This document shows, piece after piece, positions 1 through 7,352 of a stretch of DNA of 64,000 nt; position 1 is the first letter of the stretch; each line of letters begins with the position of its first letter. Under the pieces are notes generated by a model. The model saw nothing but the letters and a program-made list of their open reading frames with translations. It was not told the DNA's origin and ran no database searches. The translations under genes and the position numbers were made by a program. Origin of the DNA: Aureimonas psammosilenae. Its GTDB lineage: Bacteria; Pseudomonadota; Alphaproteobacteria; Rhizobiales; Rhizobiaceae. The stretch spans positions 124,001 to 188,000 of the forward strand of contig NZ_WEZG01000005.1 in assembly GCF_009176975.1 (NCBI RefSeq), read 5' to 3'.

Positions 1-866
1 CCGAGGACTATGCGCTTCTCGATTCGGGGGGCGGCGAGAAACTGGAGCGCTACGGCCCCCTCGTGGTGCGGCGACCCGAGAACCAGGCGATCTGGCAGCC
101 GAGGCTCGACACAAGCGAATGGGAGAAGGCGGATGCCGTCTTCACCGGCGACACCGACGAGGAGGGGATGGGCCGCTGGCGCTTCCCCAAAAGCCCGCTC
201 GGCGAAACCTGGCCGCTGAGCCATGAAGGCCTGTCCTATCTCGGCCGCTTCACCTCCTACCGTCATGTCGGCGTTTTTCCAGAGCAGGCCGAGCATTGGG
301 CGGCGATGGTGCGGGCGATCGAGGGACGCCGCCGCCCCGCCCGCGTCCTCAACCTCTTCGGCTATACCGGCGTTGCGACGCTTCTGGCGGCGCGCGCGGG
401 CGCGGAAGTCACGCATGTCGACGCTTCCAAGAAGGCCATCGCCTGGGGCCGCGAGAATGCCGGCGTCGCGGGACTGGAAGACGCGCCGATCCGCTGGATC
501 TGCGAGGATGCCGTGCGCTACGCCGAGCGCGAGGTGAAGCGCGGCAGCCGCTACGACATCGTGCTCCTCGATCCGCCGCGCTACGGACGCGGGCCGAAGG
601 GCGAGGTCTGGGAACTCTTCGAGGATCTGCCCTATCTTCTCGACCTGACGCGCGGCCTCCTGTCCGAGCGCCCGCTTCTGGTGGTGCTCACCGCTTATTC
701 GATCCGCGCCTCGTTCTTTTCGCTTTCCGCCCTGATGCGCGAGGCCCTTCGCGGCCTCGGCGGCACGGTGGAATCGGGCGAACTCGTCATCACGGAGGCC
801 GGAGCGGAACCGCGCGGCCTTTCCACCTCGCTCTTCTCCCGCTGGATGCCCGATCATGGCGAATGA
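1..866 (+). CDS. Class I SAM-dependent rRNA methyltransferase (RlmI/RlmK-like), 5' end outside window
   Basis: The reading frame is open from the window edge, so the start codon lies upstream. About 287 residues are visible. The first visible residues (EDYALLDSGGGEKLERYGP) look like the usual N-terminal part of this family, so the internal GTG at 63 is not the true start. A Rossmann methyltransferase core follows: motif I (LNLFGYTGVATLLAA), an acidic ribose-binding stretch (HVDASKKAI) and a catalytic DPPRYGRG motif. This type uses S-adenosylmethionine to methylate RNA, usually 23S rRNA; the exact target cannot be read here. The last 11 bases overlap the start of the next RNA methyltransferase gene, which suggests co-transcription. 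Confidence 0.85.
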   Translation, partial: EDYALLDSGGGEKLERYGPLVVRRPENQAIWQPRLDTSEWEKADAVFTGDTDEEGMGRWRFPKSPLGETWPLSHEGLSYLGRFTSYRHVGVFPEQAEHWAAMVRAIEGRRRPARVLNLFGYTGVATLLAARAGAEVTHVDASKKAIAWGRENAGVAGLEDAPIRWICEDAVRYAEREVKRGSRYDIVLLDPPRYGRGPKGEVWELFEDLPYLLDLTRGLLSERPLLVVLTAYSIRASFFSLSALMREALRGLGGTVESGELVITEAGAEPRGLSTSLFSRWMPDHGE

Positions 867-1707
867 AACACGGCCGCGGACGGATCTGGCGGCCCCCGGC
901 CGCGTCAAGGACCTGTCCAGCGTTTCCAATCCGATCGTCAAGGACATCCGCGCGCTCGCCGCCAAGAAGGGGCGCGACGAAACGGGTTTGTTCATCGCCG
1001 AAGGGCTGAAGCTCGTTCTCGACGCGCTGGAAGCGGGCTGGGTGCTGAAAACGCTGCTGGTCGCGAAAGCCGAACTCCACGGCGCGCTTCTGGCGAAGGC
1101 CGCGGCCCGCGCCCGCGCGGCGGGAGCCGACGTCGTGGAAGCCAGTTCCAAGGTCATGGAAGCGGTGTCGCGGCGCGACAATCCGCAAAGCGCCATCGGC
1201 GTCTTCAAGCAGAAGACTACGGCCCTCGAAAAGCTTGCCTTCGGCGCGGACGGTGTCGTGGTGGCGCTCGACCGGGTGCGCGATCCCGGCAATCTCGGCA
1301 CGATCATGCGCACCGTGGACGCCGCCGGCGCCAAGGGCGTCGTTCTCATCGGCGACTGCGTCGATCCCTTCTCCATGGAAGCGGTGCGCGCCACGATGGG
1401 CTCGATCTTCGCCGTGCCGCTGGCCCGCGTTTCGGAAGAAGCGTTCCTGCGCTGGCGCCGCGACTTCAAGGGGCTCGTCGCGGGGACCCACATGCGGGGC
1501 GAGACCGATTATCGCGACGCGACCTATTCCGGCCGTCCGGTGGTTCTTCTGATGGGCAACGAGCAAGCCGGCCTGACGGAACCCCTCGCCAATGCCTGCG
1601 AGGCGCTGTTGCGCATTCCCCAGGCCGGCCGCGCGGACAGCCTCAATCTCGGCGTCGCGACGGGCATCATGCTGTTCGAAGCGCGGCGGAAGGCGCTGAA
1701 GCTGTGA
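856..1707 (+). CDS. TrmH/SpoU-family RNA 2'-O-methyltransferase
   Basis: This 283-residue protein has the three SPOUT motifs in order: RDPGNLGTIMRT, LLMGNEQAGL and IPQAGRADSLNLGVA. It has an N-terminal substrate-binding segment (about residues 15-105) typical of RlmB/TrmH relatives. These enzymes form knotted dimers and methylate a ribose 2'-OH in rRNA or tRNA with S-adenosylmethionine. Which nucleotide is modified is not evident. The ATG overlaps the preceding gene by 11 bases, and the TGA overlaps the lspA GTG by 4 bases, so the three genes probably form one transcript. Confidence 0.88.
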   Translation: MANETRPRTDLAAPGRVKDLSSVSNPIVKDIRALAAKKGRDETGLFIAEGLKLVLDALEAGWVLKTLLVAKAELHGALLAKAAARARAAGADVVEASSKVMEAVSRRDNPQSAIGVFKQKTTALEKLAFGADGVVVALDRVRDPGNLGTIMRTVDAAGAKGVVLIGDCVDPFSMEAVRATMGSIFAVPLARVSEEAFLRWRRDFKGLVAGTHMRGETDYRDATYSGRPVVLLMGNEQAGLTEPLANACEALLRIPQAGRADSLNLGVATGIMLFEARRKALKL

Positions 1708-2222
1708 CGAACGCCCCCGAATCGGGACGCAGTAAATCGGTGGCGCTTTTCGGGCTCGCCCTCGTGGTGCTCGCGGTGATCCTCGACCAAGGCATCAAGG
1801 CGCTTGTCGTCGCCACGATGCCGCTCGGGGGCGCGATCGAGCTTCTGCCCTTCCTCGCCCTCTACCATGCGCGCAACGAGGGCATCGCCTTCTCGCTCTT
1901 CGCGGGGATGGGCGATCTCAGCCTCGCCCTTCTATCCGGCGGCGTTCTCGTTTTCGTCGGCTGGCTGTGGTGGAAGACGCCACTGGCGCGGCGCTTGTCG
2001 CATTTCGCCTTCGCGATCATCGTCGGCGGCGCGATCGGCAACCTGATCGACCGTTTGCGCCTCGGCTATGTCGTGGATTACGTCTTCTTCCACACGCCTG
2101 TCTGGAGCTTCGCCGTGTTCAACCTCGCCGACGCCTTCATCTCGGTCGGCGCTGCCTTGATTCTCATCGACGAGTTTCTGCTGGCCCGTCCGCCCAAGGT
2201 CTCCGCCGACGAAGCGAAGTGA
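1704..2222 (+). CDS. lspA: Lipoprotein signal peptidase (signal peptidase II)
   Basis: This 172-residue inner-membrane aspartyl protease removes the signal peptide from diacylated prolipoproteins. Four membrane helices are visible, along with the family blocks DQGIKALV, NEGIAFSLF, GGAIGNLIDRLRLGYVVDY and FNLADAFISVG. The last two blocks carry the two catalytic aspartates. The length is normal. The GTG start overlaps the upstream stop codon in the pattern GTGA. The stop is followed within a few bases by the left inverted repeat of an accessory insert, so the insert seems to have landed directly behind this gene. The lipoprotein N-acyltransferase lnt, a later step of the same pathway, lies at 25375. 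Confidence 0.95.
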   Translation: MTNAPESGRSKSVALFGLALVVLAVILDQGIKALVVATMPLGGAIELLPFLALYHARNEGIAFSLFAGMGDLSLALLSGGVLVFVGWLWWKTPLARRLSHFAFAIIVGGAIGNLIDRLRLGYVVDYVFFHTPVWSFAVFNLADAFISVGAALILIDEFLLARPPKVSADEAK

Positions 2223-2256
2223 AGGGGGCGATATCCCCATAGGCGCTGACTTGAAG
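2221..2256 (+). repeat. Left inverted end of the accessory insert
   Basis: The bases GATATCCCCATAGGCGCTGA sit at 2230-2249. They match, in reverse complement and with one inserted base and a few substitutions, GATATCGCCCCATAAGCGCT of the right end. The repeat begins at the last bases of the lspA stop codon. Confidence 0.55.
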
Positions 2257-2285
2257 GGGCATCGGCTTTTGTGTTGCGGTTCGCG

Positions 2286-2452
2286 CTAGAGCATCGTGCG
2301 AAAGGTGAGACGCATGCTGCCTTGCGCTTTTGCTCCGCATCCTCCAGCGCTCGTCTGCGGCCGTAGCACCGCTACGACCTTGTCGATCCCCTCGACCTCG
2401 AACCAAAATCACCTCGGCATCATCGCGTCCAACCTTCCGCACGATGCTCTAG
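2286..2452. repeat. MITE-like palindromic repeat, 167 bp
   Basis: The outer 21 bases at 2286-2306 (beginning CTAGAGCATCGTGCG) and at 2432-2452 (ending CGCACGATGCTCTAG) are inverted copies with one mismatch. The similarity continues inward imperfectly to about 45 bases on each side through the GACGC, GATG and ATTTT-like blocks. The core encodes nothing recognisable. Repeats starting with a CTAGAGCATCGTGCG-like sequence are, from memory, common between genes in Rhizobiales. Confidence 0.6.
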
Positions 2453-2761
2453 TGATGCAAGCCACACAGCCACATGATCGTTGTTGGTTGAAGCTGCTTG
2501 CGGCGCTGCCAGCGAGCCTTGAGCTTCAAGCCACCGCAAAAAGCTCTGGCGCGTATCGTGAGGGCGTTGCCTATCGCTCGTCCCTGCGAATGTAGGCCCC
2601 GCCACCGTCTCAAGCTGATCGACGCGACGACGATCTGTCCGCTTCGCACGACTTGCGCATCGTGGCGGCCGCATGTTGGGTAACACCCTCTCGCGCGGGG
2701 CCATGCAGCGCAGCGGGCTACCGTTTGGATCAACGAGCACCGAAGTCGAGCCAGTTCGTCC
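2453..2761. other. Non-coding or decayed stretch before the AraC gene
   Basis: I find no convincing gene in these 309 bases. Short open frames exist on both strands, but their translations are rich in Arg, Ala and Trp, lack recognisable motifs and have no good ribosome-binding site. It may hold the promoter of the AraC gene or the remains of a former insertion-element gene. Confidence 0.4.
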
Positions 2762-3595
2762 ATGCAGGCACGTGGTACTGAAAGAGCGCACTTCTGGCGC
2801 GCCCATGATCTCGGCGCGGATTTGCTGCGTGCGAAGTTCGAAAAATTTTCCTATGATCTACATACGCACGACAGCGCATGCCTGGCCTTGATTACCGAAG
2901 GTTCGATCCGCATTCGTATGCCCGGCGCCGAGTTTGTGGCACGCAAAGGCGACCTTTACGCCATCGATCCGGACCAACCTCACGCCGGATGGCCCGTCGA
3001 TCAGTCGGGTTGGAGTCAGCGAACGATCTACGTTGACCTGGGAGTCTTGCATTCCCGTGTCGCTGACATCGACGCGAAGGACCGCACGTTCTCAATCCGA
3101 GGCCCAATCATTCGCGACGAGACGCTTGCCGCGGCATTTGCCGGCTTACACACGCATTCGGAGACAGGGGGGCCGCGGCTTGAGCGCGACGAGGCCTATC
3201 TTCGCTTCGCGTGCAGGTTGTTTGCGCGACACACCGACCAAGGACCCTCTTCTGCCGTAACCGGCGTCGAGAACGCCGCAGTCAGGCGCGCCAAGGCGTA
3301 TCTCGACTCTCGCCTTGATGAGCGCGTCAGTCTGTCCGAGATCGCCGCAGCCGCCAATCTTGCCCCCTTCCGGCTTTATCGTTCCTTCGAGCGCGAGACC
3401 GGCATGACACCGCACGCTTATCAGCGTCAGGCGCGTATTCGCCTCGCGCTGCAGCTTCTCCGGCACGGCAACGAACTGGCGGAGATCGCGGCAACAATCG
3501 GCTTCGCGGATCAGGCCCATTTCACGCGCAGCTTTCGAAGCCGCATGGGCATCACCCCAGGTGCTTATCGGGACGCTGTGCTTAGCCCGAGTTGA
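2762..3595 (+). CDS. AraC-family transcriptional regulator with cupin-type sensor domain
   Basis: This 277-residue protein has an N-terminal AraC-type cupin fold (residues about 20-90, with SACLALITEGSIRIRMPG and DLYAIDPDQPHAGWP). At residues about 175-272 is a C-terminal double helix-turn-helix with the typical ends LSEIAAAANLAPFRLYRSFE and IGFADQAHFTRSFRSRMGITP. Regulators of this build often sense a small hydrophobic molecule and control an adjacent exporter or LysE/MFS-type transporter. The DUF2000 and MFS genes face it tail to tail, only 6 bases away, so it is a plausible regulator of that pair; the ligand is unknown. Codon use is less GC-biased than in the flanking genes, which fits acquisition by transfer. 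Confidence 0.85.
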   Translation: MQARGTERAHFWRAHDLGADLLRAKFEKFSYDLHTHDSACLALITEGSIRIRMPGAEFVARKGDLYAIDPDQPHAGWPVDQSGWSQRTIYVDLGVLHSRVADIDAKDRTFSIRGPIIRDETLAAAFAGLHTHSETGGPRLERDEAYLRFACRLFARHTDQGPSSAVTGVENAAVRRAKAYLDSRLDERVSLSEIAAAANLAPFRLYRSFERETGMTPHAYQRQARIRLALQLLRHGNELAEIAATIGFADQAHFTRSFRSRMGITPGAYRDAVLSPS

Positions 3596-3601
3596 TCCAG
3601 C

Positions 3602-4030
3602 TCATTTGAATCGGCCATATTTCCCAACGACCTTGCCGACTGTCTTGCGTGGTCCGTAGATGCCGACTCCGACATAAGACAGCGCGTTCGTCTCGACCCG
3701 CCCAACGGCCGCCCCGAAAGCGGAATAGTCGTTCGTTTGTTGGCCCTGCACCGGAAAGCCGATCACGGTTAACTCGCGGCTTAGCGCCTTCGCGCGAATG
3801 CCGGGAAGATCAGCCGACGCGGCGCCCAGTATGGTGATGCCGATCGGGATCAAGCCAGGATGCGCAACCCCCGACCCGTCCACCAGATCGGCGCCGGCCA
3901 GTTCCGGCTGGAGCTTGCCAAGGGTGAGGGCGATCACGGCTGCCGCGTTGGCGGCACGACCGGCCGGAAGGGCATCATCGACCACGATCACGCAACGGCC
4001 GGGTTCGATAGCTTCGTCAGTTTCGAGCAT
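3602..4030 (-). CDS. DUF2000 family protein
   Basis: This 142-residue soluble protein has no signal peptide. It shows blocks that I associate with DUF2000: RCVIVVDDALPAGRAANAAA near the start, a central ADLVDGSGVAHPGLIPIGI and a C-terminal TNALSYVGVGIYGPRKTVGK. DUF2000 proteins have a peptidyl-tRNA-hydrolase-like fold and are often found beside AraC regulators or transporters, but no reaction has been firmly assigned to my knowledge. The start codon has a strong AAGGA ribosome-binding site 5 bases upstream. The gene follows the MFS gene by 9 bases on the same strand, so the two are almost certainly co-transcribed. Confidence 0.75.
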   Translation of the reverse strand: MLETDEAIEPGRCVIVVDDALPAGRAANAAAVIALTLGKLQPELAGADLVDGSGVAHPGLIPIGITILGAASADLPGIRAKALSRELTVIGFPVQGQQTNDYSAFGAAVGRVETNALSYVGVGIYGPRKTVGKVVGKYGRFK

Positions 4031-4039
4031 GTGAGTCCT

Positions 4040-5302
4040 TCAGGAGTATCGAGGAGCGGTTTCGGGCGCGTCGGAGCCTGCTGCGACAAAACGTTCGGGC
4101 GGGCGCGAACGCGGATCGGAAACCAGCATGGCGAACATCGCCGAGCAGAGTGCCAGCACGACCGAGCCGATCCACATGGCGTCATAACGAAGGAACAGAT
4201 CGTAGGCGTAGCCGCCGAACCACGCGCCCGCAGCCGCTCCAAGGGCATGGCCCACGGTCAGGACACCCACGACCGAGCCGACGTTGGCCTTGCCAAAATG
4301 AGCCGCTGAAAGGCCGATCGTCGCCGGAAACGTGGCGTAGAAGGCAATGCCGACCAAGAATGAGAACGCCAGTAGCAACGGATAATCCGCGCCGACGAAC
4401 AGCGGGATCACAAAGGCGATAGCGCGCAAAATGTAGATGGCGACCAGCAGTCTCCTGCGGTCGGATCGATCGGCGATAAATCCAGCGGAGACCATGCCGA
4501 CGAGATTGAAGAGCGCGAAGATACCATAAGCGCCGGTAGCTGCACCCGTTGAGAACCCACAGATTTGCGCGAATGGAATCAGATGGGTTTCCACGATCCC
4601 TGTCGAGGTGAAGCCGCAAAGAGCGAAACTCCAGAACAGACCGTGGAATGCCCGCGTGGTGACAACCGGCTTCAGGCGCGTGAGGATGCCGCCTTGAGCC
4701 TCCTGCCCGACATCGCGGATCCGGGGCGGGTCGCGGCCGATGAAGACGCAGGCCAGCAAAGCCGCGAACGCGGCCAGGGCTGCGAAACCGAAGATCGCGG
4801 CGCGCCATCCGATCAATGGAAAGAAAGCCGCCAAAGCCGGGATAATCAGCAATTGCCCGCCCGTCGTACCCGACGTGGCAATCCCTGTAGCAAGACCTTG
4901 CCGGCTCTTCACTCGCCGCAGGACAAGGCTGCCGATGACCGGTAACGAGGCCAGGCCGAAACCAGCGCCGCTCAACAGGCCGTAGCCGAGGATGAAGCGC
5001 CAATAACTCGTCATGTAGGAGACGGCGATCAGACTGCCCGCAAGCGTCAAACAGCCGATCCCAAGAATTGGGCGGGCACCCCAGCGGTCAGCGGCATATC
5101 CGGCCAGCGGAACGGTGACAGCCATCACAACGAGCGCGAGCGATCCGACAACGGACACCTCGCTTCTCGACCATCCAAACTCGCGGGTCCATTCCTGCAT
5201 CCCAAGGCCCAGGATCGCGCGCGTACCGAACGACACCGCGAGAGCCAGGAAAGCGACGGCGATCACTAATGGTACTTTATTGGGGGAAGGGCTCGTTTCC
5301 AT
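4040..5302 (-). CDS. Major facilitator superfamily transporter
   Basis: This roughly 420-residue inner-membrane protein has about twelve hydrophobic segments. It carries the MFS loop 2-3 signature (LAGYAADRWGARPILGIGCL) after helix 2 and a second related loop (SAGFIADRSDRRRLLVAIYI) after helix 8. MFS proteins move small solutes using ion gradients; the substrate is not evident. I place the start at the ATG at 5302 (METSPSPNKVPLVIA), because the in-frame extension to 5458 is polar and unlike a transporter N-terminus. It is the first gene of a two-gene unit with the DUF2000 gene inside the inverted-repeat-bounded insert. Confidence 0.85.
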   Translation of the reverse strand: METSPSPNKVPLVIAVAFLALAVSFGTRAILGLGMQEWTREFGWSRSEVSVVGSLALVVMAVTVPLAGYAADRWGARPILGIGCLTLAGSLIAVSYMTSYWRFILGYGLLSGAGFGLASLPVIGSLVLRRVKSRQGLATGIATSGTTGGQLLIIPALAAFFPLIGWRAAIFGFAALAAFAALLACVFIGRDPPRIRDVGQEAQGGILTRLKPVVTTRAFHGLFWSFALCGFTSTGIVETHLIPFAQICGFSTGAATGAYGIFALFNLVGMVSAGFIADRSDRRRLLVAIYILRAIAFVIPLFVGADYPLLLAFSFLVGIAFYATFPATIGLSAAHFGKANVGSVVGVLTVGHALGAAAGAWFGGYAYDLFLRYDAMWIGSVVLALCSAMFAMLVSDPRSRPPERFVAAGSDAPETAPRYS

Positions 5303-5708
5303 CGCGTCATGTAAGGGGACCCCATCGAGGCGGTCTTGAACCCCATTGCGGAGCGCGAATTCACCTTCAACCGGCGCCGCGATCTGCATCGGCAATCTGG
5401 ATGGGACTGGGTCCCGCTCGGACCCGCAAACCTGCAACGGCTCCTTGCAGGGCGCCATGGAGCTCCAGATGTTTCTGGAGATGCAACGTCAACCGAGCCG
5501 GCCGAGCCGGCCCCGAACCTATTGCCGCCACAAAGCCAGTTCTTTCCGAAACTTGTTCCCGATGGGGCTTTTTCGAAATCGATCGTCCGGGACGGAGAAA
5601 CAGGAATCTCTTCGAACATCGTCGGATGCCCGATTTCAGTATGGCATGATGATCATCGGAACGCCTCAGGTCGGGCGGCTGCTGACGGACCACTTTGCTC
5701 GTCGAAGG
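5303..5708. other. Gene-free stretch upstream of the MFS gene
   Basis: No gene is supported here. Open frames run through on both strands but resemble nothing I know and have no ribosome-binding site. It should contain the reverse-strand promoter of the MFS-DUF2000 unit. A GAGCCGGCC-type short duplication (GAGCCGGCCGAGCCGGCC, at about 5494) is visible. It could also contain a decayed gene of the putative mobile element. Confidence 0.35.
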
Positions 5709-5745
5709 CTTTGAGTTAGCGCTTATGGGGCGATATCCCTCCTTT
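5709..5745 (-). repeat. Right inverted end of the accessory insert
   Basis: Read on the reverse strand this end is GATATCGCCCCATAAGCGCT preceded by AAAGGAGG and followed by AACTCAAAG. The left end at 2221-2256 has the same blocks in the same order. The 119 bases from here to the olsB start would hold the olsB promoter. Confidence 0.55.
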
Positions 5746-5864
5746 GCCGCCGAAACTTCGTGTAGAAGAAGCGTGGAGCCGGGCGGCGGTCACAAGACTT
5801 TCGCGCGGAGCGACTAGATATCGTTCTCGCAACCCACGCGCCGCTCCGCAGGAGAGGAACTTTC

Positions 5865-6776
5865 ATGAACCTCGCAGGCATCGCCGAAACCAGTGCCGGG
5901 CTGCGTGAGAAGCTCGCATTCGAGGCTCTGGTCCAGGCGTTGATTCCCGCCCCGGTCCGGCCCATGCGCGGGCGCTTCGACCCCAATGGCCGGGTTCTCG
6001 GCCGGATCGCCAATCTCGAAGTCCGTCTCGCCCGCTCCAAGGACGAGGTTCGCGCCGCCCAGGCGCTGCGATACCGCGTGTTCTACGAGGAAATGTCCGC
6101 CAAGCCGTCGGCCCTGCAGAAGCTGACGCGACGCGACAAGGATGGGTTCGATCGCTTCTGCGACCATCTTCTCGTGATCGACAAGGATCGCGGGGAAGGG
6201 GAGGTGGTCGGCACCTACCGCCTGATGCCGCCGGAGCGCGCTCGCCTTGCCGGCGGTTTCTATACGGCCTCCGAGTTTCAGATCGACGATCTCGTGGCGC
6301 GCCATCCGGCGAAGCGTTTTCTGGAACTCGGCCGCTCCTGCGTTCTGAAGGAATACCGCTCCAAGCGCACGGTCGAACTGTTGTGGCAGGGCATCTGGGC
6401 CTATCTCCAGGCCAACCGCATCGACGTTCTTTTCGGCTGCGCATCGCTGGAAGGCACCGACCCGGAGGCCCTGGCGCCGATGCTGGCGCTTCTCGGCCAA
6501 GCCGCGCCGCCGCCGGAGGAGTGGCGCGTCGGCGCGCAAGCTCACCGCGCCGTGCCGATGACCGGGCGGCCTGCGGTGGAGGACGGGCGCAAGCTTCTGG
6601 CGGCGTTGCCGCCGCTGGTGAAGGGCTATCTGCGGCTCGGCGGCTATATCGGACCCGATGCCGTGGTGGATGCGCAGTTCGGCACCACGGATGTCCTGAT
6701 CGTTCTGCCGGTGGAGAATATCGGCGCACGCTACGTCGACTACTACGGCGATCCGAGCCGGCGGGCGGCCGCTTGA
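5865..6776 (+). CDS. olsB: L-ornithine N(alpha)-acyltransferase, first step of ornithine lipid synthesis
   Basis: This 303-residue GNAT-fold protein belongs to the OlsB/COG3176 group. It has the substrate-binding core RAAQALRYRVFYEEM, a conserved DHLLVIDK strand, GTYRLMPPERA, ELGRSCVLKEYRSKRTVELLWQGI and FGCASLEGTDP. OlsB transfers a 3-hydroxyacyl chain from acyl carrier protein to ornithine, giving lyso-ornithine lipid at the inner membrane. An AGGAGAGG ribosome-binding site lies about 7 bases before the ATG. OlsA, which adds the second acyl chain, is a likely match for the gene at 20228. From memory, the two genes occur in the same broad chromosomal block in Sinorhizobium meliloti. The assignment rests on family resemblance and this context. 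Confidence 0.8.
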   Translation: MNLAGIAETSAGLREKLAFEALVQALIPAPVRPMRGRFDPNGRVLGRIANLEVRLARSKDEVRAAQALRYRVFYEEMSAKPSALQKLTRRDKDGFDRFCDHLLVIDKDRGEGEVVGTYRLMPPERARLAGGFYTASEFQIDDLVARHPAKRFLELGRSCVLKEYRSKRTVELLWQGIWAYLQANRIDVLFGCASLEGTDPEALAPMLALLGQAAPPPEEWRVGAQAHRAVPMTGRPAVEDGRKLLAALPPLVKGYLRLGGYIGPDAVVDAQFGTTDVLIVLPVENIGARYVDYYGDPSRRAAA

Positions 6777-6789
6777 GTTAAGTGCCCCT

Positions 6790-6816
6790 CGGCCAGAGGA
6801 TCAGTTGCTCTGGCCG
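6790..6816. terminator. Hairpin between convergent olsB and the small secreted-protein gene
   Basis: A perfect 9-base-pair stem (CGGCCAGAG at 6790-6798, CTCTGGCCG at 6808-6816) with a 9-base loop lies just after olsB and overlaps the last codons of the reverse-strand gene. There is no T-run on either side, so it may be a weak terminator or a 3' stabiliser. Confidence 0.45.
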
Positions 6817-7109
6817 ATCCGCACGATGGAGCGGGTGGCCTGCTCCACGATCACCGGCTGGCCGCCGTAATAGAAGTAGACATAGGTCTTCTCGCCTTCG
6901 CAGGGGCTGAGCGCGACCGATGCGGGCACGGACGAGCCGAGCGTCGGCACGATCTTGAGCTGCGTATCCGCGACCGGGTTGTCCATCGCATATTGATAAA
7001 CGTTGACGCGCGGCACCGCCGTCTTGGCTTCCGCCGCGGCGGCGAAGGATACGGTCGCCGGCATCAAGGCGGCGAGGATGACGAAGGGGGCGAGAATTCT
7101 TCTCTGCAT
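6801..7109 (-). CDS. Small secreted protein, DUF1236-like
   Basis: This 102-residue protein has a clear signal peptide (MQRRILAPFVILAALMPA, cleaved near AAAAEA), so it is probably periplasmic. The C-terminal half has SSVPASVALSPCEGEKTYVY followed by YYGGQPVIVEQATRSIVRIG. This resembles the DUF1236 pattern of a short beta-rich unit ending in PVIVDPSTRRIV. Its function is unknown. I chose the ATG at 7109 because it places the signal peptide at the N-terminus; an in-frame upstream extension to 7175 is polar and unlikely. It is transcribed away from mutS and toward olsB. Confidence 0.6.
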   Translation of the reverse strand: MQRRILAPFVILAALMPATVSFAAAAEAKTAVPRVNVYQYAMDNPVADTQLKIVPTLGSSVPASVALSPCEGEKTYVYFYYGGQPVIVEQATRSIVRIGQSN

Positions 7110-7290
7110 CGAATTGTCCGAAGTCGCCGCGCACATTGGCTGGGGATTGCGCCGGCAATACGTCCTTGAACCCACGACGGGGATTTCCCGACAAAATCAG
7201 GAAAAGCCCCTTTTCGTTCCGTGCGAACCTATCACGCTCTATGACATTCGTTTGTTAAGAACTGTTGCATAGCCCCGAAGTCGCGGGCAA

Positions 7291-7330
7291 GGGCGCGCGT
7301 AGCTGGGGAAGGGCGCGCGTAGCTGGGGAA
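7291..7330. repeat. Two tandem copies of a 20-bp unit upstream of mutS
   Basis: The unit GGGCGCGCGTAGCTGGGGAA occurs twice without interruption and is followed by a degenerate partial third copy (GGTCGCGC). It lies 23 bases before the mutS ATG, within what should be its leader. Confidence 0.9.
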
Positions 7331-7352
7331 GGTCGCGCCCGCGCTCTGTCCA

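Larger units (their letters stand above)
2221..5745. mobile_element. Putative inserted cargo element bounded by imperfect inverted repeats
   Basis: The stretch between lspA and olsB is framed by near-matching inverted ends: 2221-2256 on the left and 5709-5745 read in reverse on the right. Both contain GATATC, CCCATA, GCGCT and an ACT(T/C).AAG block in the same order. Inside are a MITE-like repeat, an AraC regulator, a DUF2000 gene and an MFS gene. The neighbouring genes belong to a conserved chromosomal block, while these do not. I see no intact transposase and no clear target-site duplication. It could be a non-autonomous or decayed transposon; the family is not identified. Confidence 0.5.

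Noticed and set aside
2420-2806. Reverse-strand open frame before the AraC gene as a possible transposase or recombinase remnant.
   Set aside because: The translation has no transposase motif and no ribosome-binding site; half of it reads through the MITE-like repeat and the AraC start.
5303-5458. A longer N-terminus for the MFS transporter.
   Set aside because: The extra 52 residues are polar, cysteine-bearing and unlike the start of MFS proteins, whose first helix begins just after the ATG at 5302.
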